Shown one piece after another: positions 34,152 to 46,055 of a DNA stretch of 64,000 bases (within the stretch, counting starts at the first letter, position 1; each line of letters begins with the position of its first letter). Under the pieces are notes generated by a model. It searched no databases. It was not told the origin of the DNA and saw nothing but the letters and a program-made list of their open reading frames with translations. The position numbers and the translations under genes were made by a program. This stretch comes from Deinandra increscens subsp. villosa (taxonomy: Eukaryota > Streptophyta > Magnoliopsida > Asterales > Asteraceae). The stretch spans positions 25,088,483-25,152,482 of the forward strand of contig JBCNJP010000020.1 of assembly GCA_039602395.1 (NCBI GenBank). The letters run 5' to 3'.

Positions 34152-34580
34152 AGCTTGCCCTCTTAAACCTCCCAACACTATTGTTTTTGTCAGTATTCTG
34201 AGGCCGCTAACATTTGTACATTTGAGTCTTGTGTAACCTGAGCCTAGGTCTTATGGCAGTGTGTATAATGTACAGATAGATACAAGTATACCCCACCATA
34301 ATTGCTTAGATAAAGAATAATGCAGCAAGGCATATGTTACATATATATATATAGATCAAAACAATGTACATGACAATAAGATTTGTATGTAACATCCATT
34401 CATCAAGTGTACTTTAATTCCAAGCATCCATTCATCAAGTGTACTTTGGTTCCAAGCATTTAATTTACACTGCTGATGTGCTATTCGTAGCTATCATTAG
34501 AGATTTTAACCAACTTTTGGTTCAGTGAACCTTTTTGACAGGAAGTTAGTTACCTTTTTATACAGTTATCGCTTCAAAGA
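34152..34580. other. 3' spacer between convergent genes
   Basis: Carries the 3' ends of the carrier (+) and PPR (-) genes. A 32-bp unit CATCCATTCATCAAGTGTAC(...) is tandemly duplicated at 34393-34424 and 34425-34456 with few differences. Confidence 0.6.
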
Positions 34581-35900
34581 TTACCAATAATCTCCACACG
34601 AGCATTCACCATCCTTAAAATGGTGAAACCGTTTGTTGTCCCTTACAACAAGCTCCCTCCCAACGATCTTAGACATGATCTTGATGGCATTATGACAATC
34701 ACCGCATATTCTAAGATTCTTGATGATCCTAAGAGTCGTTCTTGCAGGGGTACTAATCAAACCATACGCAATCGCTAAGCGCTCACTATGGTACATCAAT
34801 GCTTGCTCTTTAGCTTCCTGATCAATGTCATGAAGAACATAACGCGTGTCGGGCACATACCCATAATCTCTCATTTGACCGTTTAATCCTTTTATTTTCT
34901 CATATGTTGCATCTTCCTTGTACAAATCTATGTTTCTGCATTCATTCACCTTATTCTTCCCTTCAAGCATATTAACCAAAGACTGTTTCCCAGTTGGTAA
35001 TGGGAGTTTATCCACCATTGATGGGACCAAAATCGCTTCAACACGATCTTCAAGCTCAATATCACCATGGATTCGAGCGTAATTCATCAAAGACTCCCAT
35101 ATTTCACATGTGGGTTCAAAGGGTATTGTTTCAATAAACTCCATAGCTTCGTTTAGATGCCCGGCTTTCCCCAAAACGTTAATCACCACCAAATAATGCT
35201 CGATTTCTGGAACTACATTGTACTCGCGCTTCATCGATTTGAAGTGCTGCAAACATTCTTGAACTGAATCTGCACCAGCACAAGCTGATAAAACTAATCC
35301 AAAAGTTTCCACATTTGGTATCAATCCCAGTTCTTTCATTTGCTTAAACAGCAACAAACCCACCTCGGCTTCACCGTTGTCTACATACCCTTTTATCATC
35401 AAATGCCATAACATTAAGTCTTCTCGTTCACGCATTCTGTCGAACACCCTGCGTGCATCCCTCATACTGTTGCACTTCACGTACATATTCACAAGCTTAG
35501 AGTTCAAATTCACGTTCCCATAGAACGGAGACCGAATGAGAAGCTGCTGAACCTTCTTCCCTACGTCCACATCGTCACACGAATCCAAAACAATCTCAAA
35601 CACATCGTACCCTGCGGGCACACCTTGAGACATGAACTCAATTGTTTCTTGAATTGAACCGTTTTTACATAAGGTTGTTAAATCTACGTCCGGTGGAGGA
35701 GGTGGGGTGGTGGGTTTTCGGTTTATGGTGCCCTGGCGAAGAGGTGGTGGTGGTGGTTTTGTTGATGGGATACGGCGGCGATTGGTGGCGTTGTTTTGCG
35801 ATGCTCTGCAGAGGGGTTTGGGAAGGTGAGATCTGGATTTGGGTTTGGGTTGTTTTGGAATGTGAAATTCGAATGGGATAGAAGAAAGAGATGACGCCAT
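34581..35900 (-). CDS. short PLS-class PPR protein with E and DYW domains (DYW2-like)
   Basis: Intronless, 439 residues. The N-terminus is proline- and basic-rich (organelle-targeting-like). Only a few PPR-like units are visible (NSKLVNMYVKCNSMRDARRVFDRM, written here as NSKLVNMYVKCNS and ARRVFDRM, then PNVETFGLVLSACA and HYLVVINVLGKAG). The C-terminal DYW deaminase-like domain keeps HSE (371-373), CGDC (399-402), HHF (426-428) and CSCGDYW at the end, the zinc and active-site residues. The C-terminal 70 residues and DTRYVLHDIDQEAKEQ closely match Arabidopsis DYW2 (At2g15690) as I remember it; MEF8-type proteins are the alternative. Such proteins act in C-to-U RNA editing in mitochondria and plastids, often supplying the DYW domain in trans. 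It converges with the carrier gene. Confidence 0.88.
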   Translation of the reverse strand: MASSLSSIPFEFHIPKQPKPKSRSHLPKPLCRASQNNATNRRRIPSTKPPPPPLRQGTINRKPTTPPPPPDVDLTTLCKNGSIQETIEFMSQGVPAGYDVFEIVLDSCDDVDVGKKVQQLLIRSPFYGNVNLNSKLVNMYVKCNSMRDARRVFDRMREREDLMLWHLMIKGYVDNGEAEVGLLLFKQMKELGLIPNVETFGLVLSACAGADSVQECLQHFKSMKREYNVVPEIEHYLVVINVLGKAGHLNEAMEFIETIPFEPTCEIWESLMNYARIHGDIELEDRVEAILVPSMVDKLPLPTGKQSLVNMLEGKNKVNECRNIDLYKEDATYEKIKGLNGQMRDYGYVPDTRYVLHDIDQEAKEQALMYHSERLAIAYGLISTPARTTLRIIKNLRICGDCHNAIKIMSKIVGRELVVRDNKRFHHFKDGECSCGDYW

Positions 35901-36182
35901 TGGAGGGAGAACCAGAACTCTGGTTCGCTGGTGCGGGAGATGGATAAAATCATGAAAAAGAGGAAGAGATATCTTCTTGTACGACGTCGTTTGGGTCTGA
36001 GTAAAAAGTATTTAAAGTTAATTACATAATAGTCCCTGTAGTCCGGACAAAGTACAAATATCTGTTAAAATATGTAATGTGTTTGGAATCTATAGCTAAA
36101 TTCCGTTGAAAAAAAAGCCTATCGGCCGATAATAATTTATACTTCGTTTTTTTTCTATAATAAATTCCCTTTTAATCACGTT
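35901..36182. other. PPR gene upstream region
   Basis: The first 100 bp are the likely leader. No other feature recognised. Confidence 0.4.
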
Positions 36183-36520
36183 TGAAATAAACAAACTGCT
36201 ATTAAAATGACACTAACTTCCATTAAGAAAATTTCACTTTTTTGATAACTAGGTATCACGGTGGTGTATTTATGTGACATGTTTTTTATGACTTGGCTCA
36301 AGCATAGGTGTTTTTTTGTATGAATTTTATATGTTTTTATGCTATGAAGAATTTTTTTTATTCGATTGTAGAAGAATTTTGTGTTTGTATGGATGTTTTC
36401 TAGAAAACTCACATACATAAAAAACATATCACATAAGACACCACCGTGATGCCCAATCATCAAAAGGTGAAAATTTCTTAACAGAGTTAGTATCATTTTA
36501 ACGGCGGTCTGTTTATTTCC
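36183..36520. mobile_element. MITE with about 105-bp terminal inverted repeats
   Basis: The left arm (GAAATAAACAAACTGC ... ATCACGGTGGTGT ... ACATGTTTTTTATG) is the complement of the right arm (CATAAAAAACATATCACATA ... ACACCACCGTGAT ... GGTCTGTTTATTTC). Long inverted repeats suggest a MULE-related MITE, but I found no target duplication. A 106-codon frame inside it is fortuitous. Confidence 0.7.
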
Positions 36521-36988
36521 AACATAATGAAAAATGGCTCATTATATGAAGAAAAAAAAATATGAATTATTATGAACCGATAAACAAAACAATGATTATT
36601 AAAATCAAATTTTCAACTATTATCTAAAAAGAGAAAATGACTAAACAATCTGTGAACTATTAGCTAAAAAGAGAAAATAACTAAACAATCTGTGATGGTA
36701 CATATATTTTTAAGTTCCATACATCAGAAACTTTACACATAACTTACTATTATCAAATAAATACTAATCAAATTGTCTTACTTTTTAATAGTTCTGGGTT
36801 CAAATCATGGTCATAGACCAATTAAAGAGTGTGTAAGTAGTTATTCTAAAAAAAATAATAGATACATAAAAACAAGTTTTAAAAATAGTAATAAATGCAA
36901 AGTTACATTTATGATTTATGCACTCAACTTATTAACCAAAACTACACTACTTTCAAACTAGAACACAACCTTAGAACCTATGAGATTC
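36521..36988. other. spacer with a 40-bp tandem repeat
   Basis: CTATTATCTAAAAAGAGAAA and following bases are repeated at 36617-36656 and 36657-36696 with few changes. Otherwise AT-rich with no gene. Confidence 0.6.
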
Positions 36989-38821
36989 TCATATGGTGTA
37001 ATCAGACCAATCTGATATGAATGATGTATGATCCATAGACATCCCTGGGCATTCTTCAACCTTTGATCCCTCTTTTCCTTCAACCAGCCTCGCCGGATTT
37101 CCCACAGCGGTGGCTCGTGGTGGCACATTGATCAAAACCACCGATCCAGCCCCAATCTTTGCTCCCGCCCCAATCTTCACATTACCCAAAATAGTCGCCC
37201 CTGCACCTATCAGCACACCATCTCCGATCTTTGGGTGGCGGTCCCCGCCAGCCTTGCCTGTCCCTCCTAGGGTCACGTGGTGGAGAATCGAAACGTTGTC
37301 GCCAATAACCGCTGTCTCACCGATGACGACACCTGTTGCATGGTCAAATAATATTCCCTTACCGAGTTTAGCACCAGGATGAATGTCGACTGCAAAGACA
37401 TCGGAGATTCGAGATTGTAGTGCCAGGGCTAGTGGTTTGCGGGATTGGGTCCATAGTTTATGAGCCACCCGCTGAGCCTGGTCAAACCATAGAGCAACTT
37501 ATTAACAAAAGGCGCCCGCATTATATGCTAATACATGTGGAAAATTTGTCAGGCTGAGTAATAATAAGTCCAAACTTAAGGGATTAAGCACTTCTTAAAA
37601 AAACTACTTTTGGAAAATCAGTAAGTCATTAAGCACTTTTGAGTTTGAGAAAGCAATCCCAAGCACCCTCTAAATTTGATTCGGATTGAATTGGATTATT
37701 CTGAAACACCTTTTTGTCTAAGCAGCTACAGACCCAAATATTACCATAAAACTAATACCTTTTTCAAATGATTTAGGATGTTTTATGAATACATGAACGA
37801 TGACTTTCAATTAGTTTGACCCGTTTCCTTTTTTGTTATTCTTTTTTCATTTTATCAAAATTGAATTATACCACCTCTATAAGTTGATTCAATAAGAACA
37901 CGAAAATGAATCCTATAGCATTGGTTAAAATCCATAGATAGTAGATATAAAACCTTACTGGTTAAAATCTTAACCTGCAAATGCTAACAAACACAGTATC
38001 ATGAAGATCTAACTTCTAAAATTCTTTTAAAAAAAACTCTTAACAAAACTATCAAATTTCCATAAAAAGAAAGATTTTTTTAACTAAAAGCATAACTATG
38101 TTCTCCAGTCTGCGTTCCAGAAAAAAATAGAATTTATTTAACTCTCCAAAGTCAAAAGTGTAAGTGTAGCAAGGTAGTATAAAGGCCACCTAGGACTAAG
38201 CTAAGAGTAAAGAGAAGAAGAAAAAAAGAAAAAAAAACCTAAACAATTGCACCTAAGTGAGGTACCAAAATGTTGAATGTTTAATCAAAACTGATTATGG
38301 TTCTGATTTTATGGTTGCTAAAAATCAAATTAGCAAAATAATATTTCTCACTAATTTCAACAAGATTAGGAATTATGACACAAATTATGGTAAAAAACAG
38401 CAAGAAATTATATTTCAATTGGAAATCTGTATCTAACCTGACAAGCAAGGAATCCTTTGTAATTGAGAAGACAATGAGAGAAGGAAGCGCAAGCCGGGTC
38501 ACGGGACCTGACGGCGCGTAAGTCAGCAACGGCGGCGGAACGGAGATCGGGGTCACCGGAAAAGGTGTTGAGGAAGAGATCGTAAAGTAGAGTTGAGAGC
38601 AGAGTGGAGGAGCAAAGCTTATTTCCGAGATGGAAAGAGAGTGAGCGATCGAGAGTAGAGTGAGAGAGTATCGTCGAGTACAAGTAGCTAGCCAACGCCG
38701 GCTCCGATTCGGCGTCCCGGCGAACCTCCGCCTTAATTTCACCCCAAACCCACGACGCCTCTTCGTCTGGGTCCGCTGGTCGCGGCGGCGGCGACGAGTA
38801 TCGGGATTCACCCGCGGGCAT
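36989..38821 (-). CDS. SERAT1;1: serine O-acetyltransferase, cytosolic type
   Basis: Two exons, 38438-38821 and 36989-37477, encoding 290 residues. It acetylates serine with acetyl-CoA to O-acetylserine, the carbon skeleton for cysteine. The N-terminal SAT domain reads EIKAEVRRDAESEPALASYL and LSFHLGNKLCSSTLLSTLLY; the C-terminal left-handed beta helix has hexapeptide repeats (IGETAVIGDNV, IGDGVLIGAGATILGNVKIG). Likely catalytic Asp159 and His174 lie in VDIHP and LFDHATG (written FDHATG). The tail ECPGMSMDHTSFISDWSDYTI, which I cite as ECPGMSMDHTS and DWSDYTI, keeps the C-terminal isoleucine used to bind O-acetylserine (thiol) lyase in the cysteine synthase complex. The short MPAGE start without a transit peptide fits cytosolic SERAT1;1 (At5g56760). 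The start is the first ATG of the open exon. Confidence 0.93.
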
Positions 38822-39619
38822 TGGTGTCCAGAATTATTATTGGGGAATTTTATTTATCTGTTTAACGAGGCGTTTCGGAGAAATATAGGTGGTCATGCCA
38901 TCAAGGATTTTTTTAGTGCTACAAGAATATGGGATTAGACTTTAGAGCATGCCACGTTAAGGACCCTATCCCCTTAGGGCATGAGGGATACCTCATGTCA
39001 TGTTAATGTTTAACATCGTCACATAGACGCCACGTAGATCTTAACACCACATAATAAAAGTGGGGGATACTCTTTATGATGTTAAACCTTTTTTTTTTAA
39101 AAAAAATCAACTGTTAGGCCCACTTTAAAGCCTTTAACGCGCGCCAAAGAGTTCACGGGGGGAGATGGCGCCGACCCTTAACGCCTTAGGGGGACGGTAT
39201 TGGCGCCGATGGCACCGCCAAAAGCGAAAGTTGGCGCCGTTAAAGAAGAGTATATTGTGTGCCCTTATATGATTCTGGGAGTGGGAGTGATATACCCAGT
39301 AAGGGTCGCGGGTATGGTTGGTCTCAAACTATGTGACTTGGAAAAATTTAGCCAATAATAATTGGACATGTAGAAAGCATAATTTTTAAACCTTAGGCTT
39401 TAAAATGAGATGGTATGGTTGGTCCCTTATTTCATGTGGTTTAAAATCATTGGAAATTGGACCCACACACACAAAGCAATGAAGCATGTGGCTTCATGTG
39501 GCTTCTCCAAACCGAAAATCACCCAAAATCAAACCGCGAGACTTGGAGCCGCCTCAGGCGGTATCGTTGTCACTTGAAACCATGAAAACCACCCAAGGGA
39601 GCCGGAACGATACCATCCC
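38822..39619. other. upstream spacer with a possible GC-rich MITE
   Basis: About 38940-39270 has GC-rich phrases (GGCGCCGACCCTTAACGCC, TTGGCGCCGATGGC) resembling the core of the Harbinger-like MITEs at 51797 and 60950, but inverted ends were not found. No gene. Confidence 0.35.
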
Positions 39620-40918
39620 CCTAACGAGCTTGTTTTATCCCATTTTTTTCTATGCAAACGATGTTATTTTTATTGGTAAGTGGTCTGAGGCTAATGCATG
39701 TTTTGGAAGAGCTGTTTATATGGTGTTGGGGTTAACGATAATGAGGATCCAAACGGTTGCAAGTGTTTTTAACTGCAAGCATTGGCAAAGCTTCGGTGAA
39801 AAGTTTGAAGGGAGGCGAAAAGTCACGGACCTAATCCCGAGGGGGGGGAGTTGTCAATATATATAAAATAAATTCAAAAATCGCAAAAATTAACACTACG
39901 GCCGAAAAATCCGAGGGGGCGGTCGCCCCTTCCATTGTGTTTGGAATAATAATTAAAAGGTGAACTTTGACCTCTTGAAAGTGAATGTCGATTTGACTGG
40001 ACTTCTGCTCGGCTGCCTTGGTCGTGAAGATCAAAATCACTTTTAGGCTGATAGATGGTTGGGAGACATTTTGTTTGCCAATCGGTTCCCGGACCTGTTT
40101 GTTCTTGAAAGGAAGAAGGGTTGTCTGGTAATGGATCGGTTCTTCGGTGCAGTGGTGCTGGCAGTGGAAAAGATCTTGGATTTCTCGGTCTGAGTTCTTG
40201 AAACTAGACATTTAGGACAATGACAATACGTGGATATGGGCGGACATCTCCTTGGTGAGTTCTCAATTGGGTATGTTAAGCAGGTGTATCTTAAATTGGC
40301 AAATCAAGGGGTCTTTTACCGGTTCCCATGGTGCAAATGGATCCTAAAGAAAATTAATATCTTCAATTGGAGAGCTAAAATGGGTTTTATGCCTACTCTC
40401 CGAGCTCTTTCTCATAAGAATGTTCAGGTTTGGTCGCTTAGTTGCAGGATGCGTGGGGACAGGTGGAGTTCATTAACCATCTCTTTATTTCATGTTTGGT
40501 GGCTAACATGGTTTGGGGGCACATTGAGCAGTATTGTCAGCTCCTTCCAATCTTCGCCTTTTCCTATAAGGAGTTGATGGATTTGTTCTCCAGAAGAATG
40601 TTGTTAATGCCGTGATTGAGACTGCCTTTGGTGTCTCTGGAAGTCTAGAAATGAGGTGGTCTTCAAGGGTCGTCCGGCAATGGTGATAAGATTGTTGATG
40701 ATACCCGGGTGCTTGCTTTCTATTGGGTCCGTAATCGTCTAATCGATATCAGCAGTTCCATGTGGAATGCGTATCTTGGTGGACTTTTCACATGGGTTGA
40801 TTTTGTTCGATTCGGGTTCTTTGTTTGGTTGTGTTGTTGGTGGTTGATCCTTCGGTGTTTTGGTGTTGCGAGTTTTAGTGTCTTACTAGCCTCTTAAAAA
40901 ACTGTTGTTAAAAAAAGA
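39620..40918 (+). mobile_element. decayed L1-type LINE, 3' part
   Basis: Broken pieces occur in LINE order: FYANDVIFIGKWSEAN (RT box around the catalytic residues, altered), a shifted GVGVNDNE segment, then GEFSIGYVKQVYL, CKWILKKINIFNWRAKMGF and PTLRAL (the zf-RVT domain downstream of RT), and CLWKSRNEVVFKGRPA. It ends in an A-rich TTAAAAAACTGTTGTTAAAAAAAG at about 40893-40918. Frameshifts and deletions are many; no function remains. Confidence 0.75.
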
Positions 40919-41904
40919 CTGTCATATTAACATTAGAAAATAGAATGTGTTCGGGTGTAAACGGCTAAATTCCCTTTGTTTTACATAGACAGTAGTACTG
41001 TTCACAGACAGTTTTACCGATTTAAGACAACTTTTTACAAAACTGACTCCAATTGACTTGGCTCAGTTAGATTGTTAGAACAAAAAGAAGAAAATGTCTT
41101 GATGCGAATTGTACCAAATAATAATGGAAAGATGGACCTAAAAGATTGAATTTCTTTTACTTTGGATATCAAAAAAAAAGTTGGGGTTAATTTAAACAAG
41201 CCAACAAGGCAACAAGTGAATCAACCTTGACTCGAGCTCGGTTCATTTCAAACCGAGCAAGCTTCGAGTCATGAGCTTTTTGGATAGTCATATGGACACA
41301 CTCATTTCAGTTACACAATACAAGCCATGTAAATAATAATATGAATCAAGAACAATACAAGCCATGTAGATAATAATATGAATAAAAAACTTATAAGCTC
41401 AGGTTCCACCAGTGATATGTTTAGGCCTTGTTTGTTCTCCACAAATTTTATGCCAGACAAAATGAGGGTAGTTAAACTTTAATAATCCAATAGGCAATGC
41501 ATACATACCGTATAGCATATGTTTGATATGGTATGACTATTTTATGATCTATCAATCATTTAGAGAAAAGGTGTTACAAGACACTGAACATGATTTATAA
41601 AACCTAATTTAACACCAATTTATTGACTACAAACATGTTACAAAAACAAAAAGTTTACAAACAGCCACCAAAGCTATCATATTGCAATGGGAAAACTAAA
41701 CACACCTTCACACAACAAATAATTATAACTAAAATATAGAAACACTGGATCACGTGGTTTGTATATTTGTATGTATACCGTATACGTACCTTTTGCAGGG
41801 GTACAGGATGACGTCTTCTGATGATCGAGATTCCATATGATCTTCAAACAATTCCCAATACATTTGTTGAAGAAAGAGAACTTTTAAAGGTTTGATTTGT
41901 GAGA
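40919..41904. other. spacer, no gene seen
   Basis: AT-rich. At about 41224-41290 there is a GAGCTCGGTTCATTTC fragment of the hAT-like family seen at 52390. A 28-bp phrase, AATACAAGCCATGTA(A/G)ATAATAATATGAA, occurs twice near 41319-41382. Confidence 0.4.
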
Positions 41905-44763
41905 TTAGTCATTAATCTTGGCTTTAACTGCTTCATGTTGCCAACAAAACTTGCTAGCTTTACTTGGTTTTCTTCTACAATATGAACCATTAAGTGTAAT
42001 AGCTGCACAAGTCAATGAATCAACACCCGAGATATTTGACTTTTTCTCATTGACCGTCATCACCTCATGTTTTATTTCTTCACAGCCCTTTTGACTATTG
42101 CAAACCGTCCCAGTTTCTAACTCTAAACAAGGTCTTATATGTGCGTTGACTTTCATCCCTTTGTGGTCAACGCATCTTTTTCGTCCTTCAACAGGTGGTC
42201 TTATACATATGGACCCGTCACCCAAGGCTACACCACAAGTACCAACATTATTGCTATTCACATTACAATCTTTTGATACTACTGTAGGTCTTACATATGC
42301 GTTGACTTTCATCCCTTTGTGGTCAATGCATCTTTTTCTTCCTTCAACGGGAGGTCTTATACATACGGACCCATGACCCAAGGCTACGCCACATGTACCA
42401 GCATTATTGCTGTTCATGTTACAATCTTTTGATACTACTGTAGGTCTTATATACGTGTCGACTTTCATCCCTTTGTGGTCAACGCATCTTTTTCTTCCTT
42501 CAACGGGAGGTCTTCTACATATGGACCCGTGATCCATGGCTACACCACATGTACCAACATTATTGCTGTTCATGTTACAATCTTTTGATACTACTGTAGG
42601 CCGTGATCTACCAAACTTCAGAATTTTAACGAGGATATTTGTGTCATTTTGCTTGGTATAAAAGCTAGATCCGTTTTCCAAAACCGGCGAGTCACATCGT
42701 TTGATTCTAAGGCCTACTTCCTTTGGAGGGAAGTCAAGAATCTTCTTGAATGCCATAAGGACCCTTTTGTGATTTAAAACAGTATTATTGAGCCTTTTAT
42801 GTATGTCATCAGGACGACGCTCCCCATTCATATCTAGATTCCAGGCATAATCAAAGGTCTCTAAGAGTTGGGACTCAGTTTTCACAGCATCTTTTTTACT
42901 TTCCATCTGTAGAAAATTTAAATTAAAGCATACATGAATTTTCTTAAATAGCCATATAAGGTAGTTTAATATCCTGAAGAAAGACAGTTTCAGCTTTGCT
43001 AGCCTTAGACCTAGCGGTGAAAAGATAGGTGGGTCAGGTAAGTTGGGTAATGATGACAAAAGGCAGGTTTGGATGAAGACAAGTGTTTACGTTAACTACT
43101 TACTTTATGGTAAAATAAGTAAGGGCTATGGCAGACTGCTTAGGGAGTAATAAACTATTTTCAACCAGTTGATTATTTGCTTCTGCTGATAATTATAAAC
43201 ATATGTTATTTACTTATTTATATAAGCAATCCCAAACACCCCTTTACCATCATGATGTTATACTATTATTGGAAACTTTATTGTTAATTGATGGTCTCCA
43301 TAAAGCAATAAATTAAAAGAAATTTAGAATCATAAAATGTTTCTTACCGGAGCCCATCTAAACGCGATGGAGAATCCATATGAGAAGATGTCAGAGAATA
43401 ATCGAAGAAATTTTCGATCATTCTGCTCACCATTTGACCAACCATTTTCCAAGTGAGCACCATCTCTACCATACTGCTGAAGCCTAGTCCTAACATTATC
43501 AGCTTGCCCAAGATAAACAGGAATTATATTTTTGGGATTAAGTTTGCTAATAATCTTTCCGTTTGTCTGTGTGACTGAAATAACAATCCCAAGTTCATAA
43601 AGCCCTGGACATGAAGAACAATTTGGTATATTGTGTGTCCTGTATCTCTCTGTGCCTTCCTTGTTCAACAAGTAATCCTCCCAATCAGAAGCCCCAATAA
43701 GGATCTGGAAATTAGCATACATACATATAATCAAATTGGAATTAATTACAGTATAGATTAAAAATAAATGCAATGATGGAAGTAAGATAAAGACACAAAA
43801 AATGAATCAATATGTAAATAAAATCTGGAACTCAACATCTTAGACTTTAACCTCTAAATATCACCATACAATTGGTGTAGATAGGTTAATTTAATAATGT
43901 TGTTTAGATTGCAATTGGGACGAAACTGAAGAAAGAAACAGCTAAAATTATGAAGTATATAAGCTTTGTCTACAAATGTCTGATATTTTAATTTTGATCT
44001 CTAAATATCACCATATATCAGTGTAGTTTGGTTAAACTTAGTACTCTTTAGGGTGAAATTCGGGACAAAATTGAAGAAAGAAACGGCTCACTTTTTTAGA
44101 AGTATATGAGCTTTGTATCCAAACATAGAAGTAGAATTTCCTTTCCGTCTAATACAAATCATAAGTAACTTTAATCAACAGCAAACCCAAAGCATACAAA
44201 ATTTAAGATCTAATTTCATCAGTTATCCAAAATTAGCTTCATACACCATGAGTACTGATTGGATAGAGTTTGATTTAAGATCTAATTAGTTTTTCGCTTA
44301 ATTAACTCATCAGTTATCCAAAATTAGCTTAAATACACCATGCGTATTGATTGGATAGAGTGTGCACTGTGCACACACATATTTATTATACAAAATACGA
44401 TTAAAATAGAGTCTAAACATATTCAGATAAAGAGCGTAGCAATCAGATGAAGTTTACCAAGGACTCAGATCACTGTGCGATTGTTTTTAATATCCAAAAT
44501 CACAGAGACTTATGGAAGCTCTAAATTATATCGAAGCTGAGAACAACATCGATTAACGATAATTCAAGTTCGAATCTAGAATTCAAGCAGAAACAGTTTC
44601 CAAAATCCAGATCTACTTCGAACTCAAATTATTTATTTGGAAGTAAACAGAAAGCGAGGATTACCTTCCAATCGGAGAAAGCAGAGTCGTGTTTGGTGCG
44701 TGCAAAGTTCTCTCTTTTCAACCTCGGTGTGGCGGAGAAGGCGACATTGACGGTTCTCACCAT
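41905..44763 (-). CDS. ET2: EFFECTOR OF TRANSCRIPTION (ET) family protein
   Basis: Three exons: 44665-44763, 43348-43704, 41905-42906, giving 485 residues. Exon 1 begins MVRTVNVAFSATPRLKRENF. Exon 2 holds SDWEDYLLNKEG, GLYELGIVI and IPVYLGQADNVRTRLQQYG, the GIY-YIG-nuclease-like domain of ET proteins. Exon 3 contains ET repeats: three tandem 52-residue units, each with CGVA...C-x-RPPVEGRKRC-x-DHKGMK, then a diverged fourth (CAAITLNGSYC...KFCWQHE). Conserved Cys and His suggest zinc binding. In Arabidopsis ET2 is a plant-specific nuclear regulator linked to gibberellin response, cell differentiation and DNA nicking or demethylation, as I recall; no enzymatic claim is made here. ET1 versus ET2 cannot be settled. 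The start is supported by a conserved N-terminus and by phase-0 introns throughout. Confidence 0.9.
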
Positions 44764-46046
44764 CGCGCTCCGCCGTGCCGCTTGCCCGTTACAGGGGATG
44801 AACCGCTTTGTTAATAGAGGAGCGGTTGTTAATTTAAGTTTCGTAAATGCTCCCGGAACTATTCCAAGTTTTTAATGAAAGTTGTAGTTCAAAAAAAAAT
44901 CTAAGTTGGTTAGGATAAAAGACCGATTAAGTTCATTAACTTTAGAGTAAATTATGAGAACTATCTTAACGTTTACACAAATTTCACATTTCATTCAAAA
45001 ATATTATTAAAAAATTACACTTATAATCCAATGGTTTCTCAAATCGTAGCACCTTTAGTCCCTATCATGTATATATTAATCACCATATTCTTTCTCCACC
45101 ATCATACCATATCGTCACCACCGCCCATCACTTCGATATATTAACAATCTACTTATGGTATATTGGAAGATTCAACAGGTCGATGAAAAAATCTTGATGA
45201 TTTAGCAAGGCATAATCGTCGGCAAAATCAAAGCAATGATGGTCGAATTCTTATCTTGCGACGGGAAAATCGAAGCAAAGGTAGCTAGAAAACATCTAAA
45301 TCATCAAGAATGTTCTCGTCATCCGTTCAAGAATGTTACCGATTGCGGATTCTTCTAACCAGGGGTGTGCCCAGTTAATGGGTATGGGATCGCCCACACC
45401 CCATAAAAAAAATATAGTAGGATACTAGGATATGCGCGATTTAATCCCAACCACCTCTAAGAAATTTGATACCAACCTTTGACCAAACATACACAAAGAA
45501 ATTTGATAACTTCATAAATTATATTTTTTAATGTTACATTGTTGGTTATTTGCTGGAAACTAAATTTTTGGTTGAATAATTTATTAGTTTTATATTAGCT
45601 TGTTTGTTAATTACTTGATTTGTGTTTGACTTTGTTAATATAAGTTTGAATATGTTAATATGACTAGGATCAACCGAAATCATACTTAGAAAAACTAATA
45701 TCTAATGATAAATAATCGACATTAAAAAATTTTGACCCCTACAAAAAACTTACTGGGATCGCTAGTACTTCCAACCAAGTCACAGTCATCGAATTAGCAT
45801 CATCTGGTTTATAATACCATCATATGAACTGAGATATCATCGCCTGAATATTTGGAATGGAATAAAAATGTGTATTTTTTTTGTTAAGAGTAAATATATC
45901 AATTTACATTTTATACATCCCGTTCCATTCACAACTTTACAAACCAAACACGATATAAGTTATAGATTGAAATTTATCAATTCTCTTAAATTTCAATTCC
46001 TTTCAAACATTTCAATTTCTTTTAATTTCCTTTCAAACTTTTCAAT
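44764..46046. other. spacer, no gene seen
   Basis: The first 100 bp are the ET leader. At about 44943 a GTAAATTATGAGAAC phrase resembles a MULE terminus without its partner. Near 45950-46055 a TTC-rich unit CCTTTCAAACATTTCAATTT is repeated and becomes the MULE target site. Confidence 0.4.
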
Positions 46047-46055
46047 TTCTTTTAA

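Noticed and set aside
39486..39866. 126-codon frame considered as a gene
   Set aside because: Contains a broken LINE reverse transcriptase box and shifted LINE sequence; part of the decayed L1 element.
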